NCBI GenBank assembly: GCA_023416735.1 | Contig: JAEZGX010000008.1 | Location: 62,001-126,000, forward strand | Length of the DNA stretch: 64,000 bases | From: Verrucomicrobiota bacterium | Lineage (GTDB): Bacteria > Verrucomicrobiota > Verrucomicrobiia > Opitutales > Opitutaceae | Reading direction: 5' to 3' | Part shown: positions 33,876 through 41,374 of the stretch, one piece after another | Numbering within the stretch: the stretch's first letter is position 1 | Layout of the letters: each line of letters starts with the position of its first letter | The notes under the pieces: model-generated | Told to the model about the DNA's origin: nothing | Seen by the model: only the letters and a program-made list of their open reading frames with translations | Database searches by the model: none | Made by a program: the position numbers and the translations under genes

Positions 33876-34808
33876 TCAGAGCTGCCCGCGCGCCGAAAAC
33901 TCCACCGGAAACCGCGAACCTGTCCCGACGACTGACGCCGCCGCTTCGAGCAGCGAACTCACTTCGCGCAAGCGCGCCTCCACGTCGTTCACGATCCCAA
34001 GAAGATCCGACGCTCGCAGCGGCACCATCTGCAACGCCGCCTCCGCCGGCAGCGGCGGCCGCTCCGCTCCCGGCGCGCACACCACGCTGCGAATCCACTT
34101 CGCGCAATGCAGCAGGCACGCCATCCGCGTGTGCGCCGCACAGGAACGCGGTGCATACTGCCAGCGCACCGGCTCGCCCATCGAATGCGGAAACTCCCAC
34201 GCCCGCAGCAATGCCGCGCCCGTGTCCGCCTGCGTGAATCCCAGTTCCCCCCGTTCGCTCGCGAGCGCTTCGCGCGGAAATCCTTCGCTGCGCAGTTGCA
34301 ACTCCGGCCGGTGACGCAGCGCCCAATCATCGATCGCCACCATGCCGAGCGAGTGCAACAAACCCACCGTGTAAGCCACATCGCGATCCTGCCCGCTCCG
34401 CGCCGCCAGCATCTCCGCCGCCAATGCACACGAGACCGACAGCGTCCAGCTATCGTCCGCTTCGATGCCATACACCTTCAACGGCCGCACCAACACCTGC
34501 GACGCGACTGCATACGACACGAGTTGGTAAACCTGTTCGTAGCCCACGCGATTCACCGCTTCATCCACCGTGAAGCACCGCACGCCTTGGCTGTAATACG
34601 CGCTGTTCCCCACCTGTAGCACCCGCGCCGCAATTCCCTGATCCAATCGGATCAGCATCACGATCTCACTCATCGACGAATTCGGATCGCCAAGGAGTTG
34701 CTTCAATCTTGGCAAAACTTTCGGCGCCGACGGCAGATGCTTCAAATCGCGCACAATGTCCTCAGGCGTGAGAACACCCGGCAGCGAAACATTCGGGGAA
34801 GCATCCAT
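33876..34808 (-). CDS. HDOD domain protein
   Basis: A 310-residue HDOD protein, paralogous to 27340-28179: LPSAPKVLPRLKQLLGDPNSSMSEI, LIRLDQGIAARVLQVGNSAYYS, FTVDEAVNRVGYEQVYQL. The HD position is LLHSLGM, again lacking Asp. Like its paralogue it has a sigma-28-type promoter with the -10 box very close to the ATG. A perfect 14-base palindrome (34809-34822) sits directly before the ATG and includes the GGAG that would be its ribosome site. Confidence 0.87.
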   Translation of the reverse strand: MDASPNVSLPGVLTPEDIVRDLKHLPSAPKVLPRLKQLLGDPNSSMSEIVMLIRLDQGIAARVLQVGNSAYYSQGVRCFTVDEAVNRVGYEQVYQLVSYAVASQVLVRPLKVYGIEADDSWTLSVSCALAAEMLAARSGQDRDVAYTVGLLHSLGMVAIDDWALRHRPELQLRSEGFPREALASERGELGFTQADTGAALLRAWEFPHSMGEPVRWQYAPRSCAAHTRMACLLHCAKWIRSVVCAPGAERPPLPAEAALQMVPLRASDLLGIVNDVEARLREVSSLLEAAASVVGTGSRFPVEFSARGQL

Positions 34809-34822
34809 GAGGAGATCTCCTC
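34809..34822. promoter_or_regulatory. Perfect 14-base palindrome at the HDOD gene start
   Basis: GAGGAGATCTCCTC is perfectly self-complementary and lies between the -10 box (34823-34830) and the ATG (34806-34808, minus strand). It could be a protein-binding operator across the transcription start. In a longer transcript it would be a hairpin hiding the GGAG ribosome site. Confidence 0.5.
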
Positions 34823-34849
34823 ATATCGACCGCCCCGCCGCCGACTTTC
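34823..34849 (-). promoter_or_regulatory. Sigma-28 type promoter of the HDOD gene at 33876-34808
   Basis: Minus strand GAAAGTCG, 11 bases, GTCGATAT: 5/8 and 6/8 matches. The -10 octamer ends 15 bases before the start codon. Confidence 0.5.
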
Positions 34850-34867
34850 GCAGAATTTTTAATTGCG

Positions 34868-34896
34868 AGGTTGCCGACGCGGCATATCGGCAACCT
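34868..34896. terminator. Hairpin downstream of the GH127 gene
   Basis: A 10-bp perfect stem (34868-34877 with 34887-34896) with a 9-base loop, 26 bases past the GH127 stop. It lacks a T-tract on either strand, so it may act as an RNA-stabilising or weak terminator element. Confidence 0.4.
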
Positions 34897-34921
34897 TCCG
34901 CCTCAGCAGTTCGTTAAGCAA

Positions 34922-37300
34922 TCATTCGGCCCGGACCAACCGGACATCGAACACCGACGCCGTCCGCGCGCCGTCTCGCGCTACGAACTTCACCTTCAGA
35001 CCTGCGTCCGTCGCCGCCCGTGAAATCTCCGCCGGCACCGGATACGAAACATCGACAAATTCATCGCGTTTTCCGCCGGCCACCTCGACCGAGGCGATCA
35101 CGCGATCTTCCACGACCACGTCGAACTTTCGCCCGCGCTCGTCGCCGTAATACGTCACGCGCAGCTCCAGCTTTTCCTCGCCACCCGCTTTCATCGCATA
35201 GCCGAACCAGCCGCTCGCATCCCGCCAACGCCGTCCGTGCAACACGCCGCTGCGTGATCCTTCGTCCGCGAAGCCATGCTCCACTTCGGGTTGTTGTTCG
35301 CCCGGCGTCACGCGATCGATCGTCCGGCGCTCCAACGCCATCCGCTCCTGCTCCGCCGCCGTCAGCGCTGCCCGCACCGTCTCGTAACGCGCCGGCGAAA
35401 CCGTCCGCCAATAAAGCATGTAGCGCGCATCGTGCACTCGAAAGAAGGGCACCAACTCGAGGTCGCGAAATGCGTCCGGACGAATCAGCCCCCTCGCCGA
35501 AAACGTCAGCGGCTTTCCGGCCACGGGCTTGATTCCATCCGCGATTTTTTCGAACTCGCCTACCAGCATCGGCGCTTCATCCAGCGGCAAATAAGACCCC
35601 GTCGAAACATGCCCCATCCGCGCCGCATCGGCAATCAGCCCCGGCACATCTTCCGCTCCTGTTTTCGCTGCCAGCACGATCGGTCCGTGCAACACCGCCA
35701 CATAATCGCTGCCATCCGGCAGTCGCTCCACCGTCGTCCGCATCGGTAATTCGATTTCCACTACATCGCCGTCGCGCCATTCGCGTTCGATGCTCGCGTA
35801 GCTCGCCGGGCTCGACTGCAGCGCCTGCGCCTCGCCGTTTACCCGAACCGCCATCGCCCCTTTTTCCACCCAGGCCGGATGCCGCACGCGCAACGCCCAG
35901 CGTTGCGGCGTTTTCGTTGCGATCGTGAGCCGCGTCGCCGACTCATTCGGAAACGTTGTTTCCTGCCGCACCCGCACTCCGCGCTCCGGCCAGTTCACTT
36001 CCGAAGCGACAAACAGGTTCACGAAAAGCGCGTCGTCGCCGCGCGCATAGATAAACGCGCCATACTTCCCATGGCTCTCCATCCCCGAGCCCACGCAGCA
36101 CCAGAAGCACACTTCCGGCTGCGAATAAACGCGGTAATGCCGCGGGCGAATCGGCGTGAAATAAACATACCCGCCATGCTCCGGATGCTGCGACGCCAGG
36201 ATGTGATTAAACAACGCCCGCTCGTAATAATCCGCATACCGCGCTGCCGGCTCGTGTCGGAACAAGGTCTCCGACAATCTCAGCATGTTGTAAGTGTTAC
36301 ACGTCTCCGGTCCTTCGCGTGACGCCACGACCGGCCCGAAATCGTCGATCGAGTTGAAGTGCTCGCGCTCGCTATTCCCGCCGAACGCGAGGCTCCGCTT
36401 CTCCACTACCGTATTCCAAAAGAACCGCGCCGCATCCCGCCACGACGCATCCCCGCCCAGCTCCGTGATCCGCGCGAAACCAATCACCTTCGGGATCTGC
36501 GTGTTCGCATGCAGACCTGTGAGCTCGTCCCTGTGCCGCAACAACGGCTCGAGAATCGCCCGATGCGAGAATCGCTGCGCGAGCTCCAAATACTTCGTGT
36601 CACCTGTAATCGAATACACATCCGCCAGCACTTCGTTCATGCCGCCGTGCTCGGTCCGCAGCATGCCTTGCATCTGCTCGGTTGTCAGATTTCGCACCAG
36701 CGAATCGCACCAATCCGCCAGTCGCACGAGCACGTCCCGCGCCTGCGCATTCCCTCCGAGCAGCCACGCATCGCGCAATCCCGCGAAAAGCTTGTGCTCG
36801 TTATACCACGGCACCCACGCGCCGTTCAGGGAGAAATTCTGAAAGTTCAACTCCCCCTTCGCCACCGCATCCCACAACACCCGCCCCCGCGGAATTCCCC
36901 CGACATATCCGTCCCGGCTCGCCGCCTGACATTCCGCGAACTCTCGCACCATTTCGTCCATGCGACGTTTCATTTCCTGATCACCCGTCGCCGCCCACAT
37001 CTGCGCCAGCGCCGTCAGGTAGTGACCGGCCGTGTGACCATCGAGCCCGCTGCTTTCCCAATTCGGATACTTCGGCGCCTTCGGCTCCAATCCCGCCTCG
37101 ATCCGGAATGGCGCGAGCAAACGATGCACGTCATGCGCGAGCAGATAATCGCGGTTCAGATCTTGTGCGTGGCGCAGCGGCCCTTCGAGCAAACGGACAT
37201 CGCGCAGCGAAAATAAACTCACCTCGTGCGCCCGGATCGCGGGCGCAAACGCGAACAAGGCCGAAATCGAAACGGAAGAAACGAAACGAAAAACGTGCAT
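34922..37300 (-). CDS. GH127 (DUF1680) beta-L-arabinofuranosidase-type glycosidase, exported
   Basis: A 792-residue enzyme. The ATG at 37300 gives a signal peptide (HVFRFVSSVSISALFAFAPA) ending near AIRA. The catalytic (alpha/alpha)6 region contains PETCNTYNM (Glu332, Cys334) and FWCCVGSGMES (Cys401, Cys402). These positions correspond to the family's zinc-binding Glu/Cys set and Cys nucleophile, so the active site looks intact; GGNSEREHF supplies acidic candidates for the acid/base. A C-terminal beta-sandwich extension of about 150 residues (DUF6805-like) is present. The expected role is release of L-arabinofuranose from plant glycans in the periplasm. Stands alone, no transporter beside it. 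Confidence 0.92.
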   Translation of the reverse strand: MHVFRFVSSVSISALFAFAPAIRAHEVSLFSLRDVRLLEGPLRHAQDLNRDYLLAHDVHRLLAPFRIEAGLEPKAPKYPNWESSGLDGHTAGHYLTALAQMWAATGDQEMKRRMDEMVREFAECQAASRDGYVGGIPRGRVLWDAVAKGELNFQNFSLNGAWVPWYNEHKLFAGLRDAWLLGGNAQARDVLVRLADWCDSLVRNLTTEQMQGMLRTEHGGMNEVLADVYSITGDTKYLELAQRFSHRAILEPLLRHRDELTGLHANTQIPKVIGFARITELGGDASWRDAARFFWNTVVEKRSLAFGGNSEREHFNSIDDFGPVVASREGPETCNTYNMLRLSETLFRHEPAARYADYYERALFNHILASQHPEHGGYVYFTPIRPRHYRVYSQPEVCFWCCVGSGMESHGKYGAFIYARGDDALFVNLFVASEVNWPERGVRVRQETTFPNESATRLTIATKTPQRWALRVRHPAWVEKGAMAVRVNGEAQALQSSPASYASIEREWRDGDVVEIELPMRTTVERLPDGSDYVAVLHGPIVLAAKTGAEDVPGLIADAARMGHVSTGSYLPLDEAPMLVGEFEKIADGIKPVAGKPLTFSARGLIRPDAFRDLELVPFFRVHDARYMLYWRTVSPARYETVRAALTAAEQERMALERRTIDRVTPGEQQPEVEHGFADEGSRSGVLHGRRWRDASGWFGYAMKAGGEEKLELRVTYYGDERGRKFDVVVEDRVIASVEVAGGKRDEFVDVSYPVPAEISRAATDAGLKVKFVARDGARTASVFDVRLVRAE

Positions 37301-37463
37301 GATGGATCGGGGGTGAAAAGAAGCGACGTCCACGCGCCGCGCACCTCCTTCCTCTAGCCCCTGCTCCGCAACCCGTCGTCCCGGAAATCACAGGACGGTT
37401 CGGTAATCCCTCGCATCGCGTGTCGTTTCCCTCCGCCAATCATTTCGCGCAGCAAATCAACTT

Positions 37464-37548
37464 TGGTGCCCAAGCCGGGACTCGAACCCGGATGTCTTGC
37501 GACACAGGCTTCTGAGACCTGCGTGTCTACCAATTCCACCACCTGGGC
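37464..37548 (-). tRNA. tRNA-Leu (anticodon CAG)
   Basis: An 85-base class II tRNA on the minus strand with acceptor stem GCCCAGG paired with CUUGGGC (one G-U), anticodon loop CUCAGAA (anticodon CAG), a long variable arm, T-loop GGUUCGAGUCC and an encoded CCA end. Confidence 0.95.
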
Positions 37549-37635
37549 AGCAGAGGGACGGGCAAAACATACGGCGCCGCCCGCCGGAGCAAGAAAATTG
37601 ATTTCCGTCGCGATCCCCGCCCACACTGCTCGCTC

Positions 37636-38283
37636 GTGAACAAGGAAGCCGTCCTCGCCCAAATCCGTGCCGAAAAGATTGTCGGTCTTGTGCGGGCCGA
37701 TCTGGGCGACGATCTCGCCGATACCGCCAAGGCCCTCGCCGAGGGCGGCGTGCATGCGCTCGAAGTCGCGATGACGACTCCCGCGGCGGTGCGCATCCTC
37801 GAAAAAGCGCATACCGCTCTCCCCGAATTCATTTTCGGCCTTGGCACCGTGCTCGATGTCGAAACCGCCCGCGCCGGCATCCTCGCTGGCGCTCGCTTCA
37901 TCGTAACCCCTGCCCTGCGGCCCGAGGTCATCACGCTTTGCCGGCGCTACAATGTCGCGGTCATCAGCGGCGCCTACTCACCCGACGATATCGCCGCCGC
38001 TCATTCCGCCGGCGCCGACGCCAGCAAGGTTTACCCCGGCGAACTCTTCGGCCCGGCCTACCTCACTTCGCTGCGGGCCCAGGCACCCGGCGCCACGCTT
38101 ATCCCCATCGGCGGCGTCACGCCCGAAACGCTCCCCGAATTTCTTCGCGCCGGCGCAGCGGCCGTCTTCGCCGGAGCCTCGCTCCTCGACGAAGCCGCAC
38201 TTCGCGAACGCAATTGGAGAAACATCTCCGATCGCGCCCGCGCCTTCGCCGCTGCCGCCTCAACCGCGGTCAACGCGAGTTAA
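37636..38283 (+). CDS. eda: 2-keto-3-deoxy-6-phosphogluconate / 4-hydroxy-2-oxoglutarate aldolase
   Basis: A 215-residue class I aldolase starting with GTG. Features: GLVRAD (substrate-binding Arg), LEVAMTTP (catalytic Glu), FGLGTVLD, FIVTPALRPEV, and DASKVYPGELFGP (Schiff-base Lys), then IPIGGVTPET. It splits KDPG to pyruvate and glyceraldehyde-3-phosphate in the Entner-Doudoroff or hexuronate pathways. No edd or kdgK is adjacent. Beside a GH127 glycosidase gene it may serve sugar-acid catabolism, but the two genes are on opposite strands and separated by a tRNA. Confidence 0.93.
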   Translation: MNKEAVLAQIRAEKIVGLVRADLGDDLADTAKALAEGGVHALEVAMTTPAAVRILEKAHTALPEFIFGLGTVLDVETARAGILAGARFIVTPALRPEVITLCRRYNVAVISGAYSPDDIAAAHSAGADASKVYPGELFGPAYLTSLRAQAPGATLIPIGGVTPETLPEFLRAGAAAVFAGASLLDEAALRERNWRNISDRARAFAAAASTAVNAS

Positions 38284-38524
38284 CGACCTGCGGAGACCCC
38301 GCTTCGTGCGTTGCAGCGCGCACGACTTTACCGGGAAATTCGGCCGCAAATTGCACGTTGCGAGAGCCCGGCGTCCTTCCCAGAGCCGCGGCCTCAAATT
38401 TTAAGTCTGCATCGCGACGAAGTTTGCACCTTTGCCGCGGAACTATGGCACTCGCCAAGCAACGATGCGGAGCGAACGCGGCCTCCAGCGACGCGGATCT
38501 TCGAACCCAAACCCGATCATCGTC

Positions 38525-38701
38525 ATGCTTCGCTGGATCATCACGTTCCTCATCATTGCTCTCATCGCCGGCTTGTTCGGATTCACCGGTGTGGCGGGCG
38601 CGGCGACCGATGTCGCTCGCATCTTGTTCTACATCTTCTTGGTGCTGCTCCTGATCGCGATCGTTGCGGGCTTGTTCCGCGGTTCGCCTCCCGCACCTTG
38701 A
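38525..38701 (+). CDS. DUF1328 / YtjA-type small membrane protein
   Basis: A 58-residue protein, MLRWIITFLIIALIAGLFGF start, two transmembrane helices separated by a short polar link, and a GLFRG end: the full DUF1328 (UPF0391) pattern. The open frame extends to 38432, but the family begins at MLRW. Widespread, often stress-induced, function unknown. It is followed by a lipoprotein gene on the same strand 96 bases on. Confidence 0.85.
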   Translation: MLRWIITFLIIALIAGLFGFTGVAGAATDVARILFYIFLVLLLIAIVAGLFRGSPPAP

Positions 38702-38797
38702 CCGCGGGCGCGCAAGCGCTGGCTGCTCTACCGACGGCAATAACTCTGCCGCGGTGCATCGCATTCAACTCTTCCTCGACCACTCACAACTTTGCTT

Positions 38798-39241
38798 ATG
38801 AAAACCAACCATACTCCCCTGAAGACCGCCACGGGCATCGCCGCCCTCGGCGTTGCCCTCCTCTTCACCGCGTGCTCCCGCGACAACGACACCGCAGCCA
38901 CCACGGCGGCCACTGATCCCACGGCCCCAGCCGGCGCGACTTCGCCGACCGCGACCGCAAGTGCCGCGATGACCGACCGCTGGCAGGATCTCCAAACGTA
39001 TTCCTACGATCGCCGAAACGAGTTCGCCGAAAAGGCCAACGACTTCGCCGAACGCCTCGATGATCGCATCGAAAATGCCCAAGGCGAAGCGTCGACCCGT
39101 CTCGCCGAAGCGCGCGACGAACTCCGCGAAGCCGCGAGCGCCGTAAGCAACGCCACCGCCGAAACGTGGGAATCCACGAAGGAACGCGTCGGCCGCGCCT
39201 GGACCAAAGCCGAGGCCGCGGCTCAAAGCATTGCCGAATAA
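38798..39241 (+). CDS. Small lipoprotein with helical region
   Basis: A 147-residue protein with a type II signal peptide: lipobox LFTAC at about 20-24, then a Thr/Ala-rich linker and a charged helical region rich in Glu/Ala/Arg heptads (about 60-140), resembling apolipoprotein-like or LEA-like helices. It follows a DUF1328 gene and ends at a terminator. Similar small envelope proteins are often osmotic or stress responsive (inference). Confidence 0.75.
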   Translation: MKTNHTPLKTATGIAALGVALLFTACSRDNDTAATTAATDPTAPAGATSPTATASAAMTDRWQDLQTYSYDRRNEFAEKANDFAERLDDRIENAQGEASTRLAEARDELREAASAVSNATAETWESTKERVGRAWTKAEAAAQSIAE

Positions 39242-39270
39242 CGCCACCGGGCGTCTTTCGTCTCACTCGC

Positions 39271-39303
39271 GCGCCGCACGTCCCCGTGCGGCGCTTTTAT
39301 TTT
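39271..39303 (+). terminator. Rho-independent terminator
   Basis: A 9-bp perfect stem (39271-39279 with 39286-39294), 6-base loop, followed by TTTTATTTT. It ends the lipoprotein transcript. Confidence 0.88.
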
Positions 39304-39310
39304 ATCCGCG

Positions 39311-39520
39311 TCAATAATGCGGAGGCCGCTCGTCCTCAGGCGCCGCCGCGCCGCCACCCCGCCCTTCCGACGTCTGCGCGACCCGCATCGCCAGCACCGC
39401 CAACTCACGCCTGACCCGCTCGAGCGTCTCTGCCAGCTCCAGCATGGCCTTGTCTTGCTGAGTCACATGATGCTCGAGATACGCGATCTTCTCCTCGAGC
39501 CGCTGAATTTCCTCACTCAC
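39311..39520 (-). CDS. slyX: SlyX family protein
   Basis: A 69-residue coiled-coil protein beginning (GTG start) MSEEIQRLEEKIAYLEHHV and ending PPHY, the family's hallmark C-terminus. SlyX is a small cytoplasmic protein of unknown function. It starts 17 bases after the REC gene stop on the same strand. Confidence 0.88.
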   Translation of the reverse strand: MSEEIQRLEEKIAYLEHHVTQQDKAMLELAETLERVRRELAVLAMRVAQTSEGRGGGAAAPEDERPPHY

Positions 39521-39537
39521 GGATACACGCTCCCCGC

Positions 39538-40110
39538 TTACGGCGATCGACGCAGCTTATCCAGCTCCGGCACGACCACCCGGGTGTAACAATCCGGACA
39601 AATCGAATGACTGAACTCGCTGCCAGTGCGCTCATTGATGTAACCTTCGATCTGCTGCCAGTAATTCTGGTCGTCGCGAATCTTCTTACAATAAGTGCAG
39701 ATCGGCATCAGCTCCTCCAGCTGACGCACCTGGGTCGTATAACGCAAAATCCGCTCCGCCACGCGCAGGCGCGTCCATAGTTCCGTCACCTTGAGCGGCT
39801 TGGTCAAAAAGTCGTCCACCCCCGCGTCGGCCGCCGCGCGTTGATTCTCCTCCGTCGCCCCGCTGCTCGTGAGCAGGATGAAATACACATACTCCCCGCC
39901 GATCCGGCCACGCACTTTTCGACACAGCCCAAGCCCGTCCAAAACAGGCATCATCCAATCGCTCACGACCACGCGCACGGGCTCTTTCTGCAGGAGCGCC
40001 CAGCCTGACTCGCCGTCGCCAGCTTCTAGCACTTCGTGTCCGAGTCGACGCAGCGCCTGATGCAGAACCGCGCGGGAAACGGGATCGTCTTCGACGGCGA
40101 GAATTTTCAC
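39538..40110 (-). CDS. Receiver protein with C-terminal four-Cys motif
   Basis: About 190 residues. The receiver occupies the first 120 (VEDDP acidic pair, Asp in VVSDWMMPVLDG, Lys in LTKPL). The tail (from about 130) is MPICTYCKKIRDDQNYWQQ, then FSHSICPDC. This Cys-x2-Cys ... Cys-x2-Cys segment recurs at the ends of various bacterial receivers and PAS proteins and may bind zinc. I start at the GTG at 40110 (VKILAVEDD); an ATG 13 codons upstream at 40149 is possible. No DNA-binding or enzyme domain. Confidence 0.82.
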   Translation of the reverse strand: MKILAVEDDPVSRAVLHQALRRLGHEVLEAGDGESGWALLQKEPVRVVVSDWMMPVLDGLGLCRKVRGRIGGEYVYFILLTSSGATEENQRAAADAGVDDFLTKPLKVTELWTRLRVAERILRYTTQVRQLEELMPICTYCKKIRDDQNYWQQIEGYINERTGSEFSHSICPDCYTRVVVPELDKLRRSP

Positions 40111-40171
40111 GCAGCCCCGAGGCTTGAGGCGCCCCCCGCCTCCATGCAATCGGGAAAATACCTCGACGTGG

Positions 40172-40603
40172 TCATGGCGCGCTTTTCCCGCGCGACTCCT
40201 TGTTCGCTACCGCTCGTTCAACCCACTGCATCAACTCCACCCACTCGAAAAGCCTCGGCAACACCGTCAGCGCTCCAGCACGGCGCGCCTCATCCAACTG
40301 TTGCCCTGCCACCCGAGTCGCCAGCAGCACAACACTCACCTGCGCAAATTCCGGTCGCGCCTTCATCGCGCGACATTCGTCCAAGCCCGCCTCGAACGAA
40401 TCCGTCGCATCCAACAACACCAGATCAACCGCCTGCTCCCGCATCACAGGCAGCGCGCGTGCCACCGAATCCGCCGAAAGAGCCGTGATGCCCGCGTTCG
40501 AAAAGCAATACTCCATCGCCTCCCGGAATCCCGCGTAACGATCGATCACCAAGACCCGCGCGCTCACGACTTCATCTTCCTCCACATCTTCATTGTTTAA
40601 CAT
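40172..40603 (-). CDS. Degenerate receiver-domain protein
   Basis: A 143-residue protein starting MLNNEDVEEDE. The fold-level pattern of a receiver is visible (RVLVIDRYAGF, VLLDATDSFEAG, SVVLLATRVAG), but the acidic pair is reduced to one Asp, and the invariant Lys is replaced (VLPRLFEW). Phosphorylation may be weak or absent, as in atypical receivers that work as dimer switches. It is divergent from the XRE regulator at 40715. Confidence 0.7.
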   Translation of the reverse strand: MLNNEDVEEDEVVSARVLVIDRYAGFREAMEYCFSNAGITALSADSVARALPVMREQAVDLVLLDATDSFEAGLDECRAMKARPEFAQVSVVLLATRVAGQQLDEARRAGALTVLPRLFEWVELMQWVERAVANKESRGKSAP

Positions 40604-40714
40604 TTTTTGTGTTCTCCCACACGTTGTCAACCAACAGCAATTAACTTTCATTCATCTCCCCACTTCCGTCGTCCGATTGACACCTCCCGCTCCCCGTCGC
40701 TACTCGTCGAGGCG

Positions 40715-41215
40715 ATGGACTACACCCAGCTCTTCCGAAAGCTCCGCGAGACCAAGGGCCTCACGCTGGAACAGCTGGCAGAACTTGCGGCCATGCACCG
40801 CAACACCGTCGTCAACATCGAGGCCGGACGGCCCGTGAAATTCAAAACCATCGCCGCACTCATGCAGGAGATGGGCTACGATGCGTCCTCTCCGGAACTG
40901 AAAAGCATGGCGCTGCTTTGGCTCGAAGCTGTCAGCGGCATTCCGTTCTCCCGAACGGAGCCGCAGTCGACTGCCAAAAAACTGATCTCTGGCTACCGCT
41001 CGAGCGCCAAACAAGCCGTGCAACGGCTTGAAAAGGAAGTCCTCGCCGCCAACCTCGACGCTGAGCAAATCGGACACCTCATCTTCGCCGCGCGAAATCC
41101 CGAACTGCTTTCCCTGCTCGAAAATGTGCGCGATCTCACCACGCGTTTCGGTGCCCGCACGCCTTCGGTAGAACTGAAAGCTGCGGAAGACGCCGGCGAT
41201 TACGACGCGGAGTAG
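40715..41215 (+). CDS. XRE-family transcriptional regulator
   Basis: A 166-residue protein. The N-terminal helix-turn-helix (FRKLRETKGLTLEQLAEL, MHRNTVVNIEAGR) is a canonical cro/C1 type; the rest is a helical effector or dimerisation region without recognisable motif. The frame runs back to 40607, but the natural start is MDYTQLF at 40715. It is divergent from the degenerate receiver gene across 111 bases, which may hold its operator; a TGTG-N6-CACA dyad lies there. Confidence 0.82.
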   Translation: MDYTQLFRKLRETKGLTLEQLAELAAMHRNTVVNIEAGRPVKFKTIAALMQEMGYDASSPELKSMALLWLEAVSGIPFSRTEPQSTAKKLISGYRSSAKQAVQRLEKEVLAANLDAEQIGHLIFAARNPELLSLLENVRDLTTRFGARTPSVELKAAEDAGDYDAE

Positions 41216-41374
41216 CCAACGAGTTCGCGACCTCCACGTTCGCGCGCGCTCTCCAAATTTTCCGCGCGTCCACATCTCTCCCTTGCAGGAGCGCCGCGCG
41301 AAATCATCGTTCGCTATCTCCAGGTAGCGGAGCTACATGTCGCCCTTCGACTACTTCGAAACAGCTTCAACCGG

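Noticed and set aside
41337..41339. ATG as start for the DUF4118 kinase
   Set aside because: It is out of frame with the kinase; the frame opens at the TTG at 41375.
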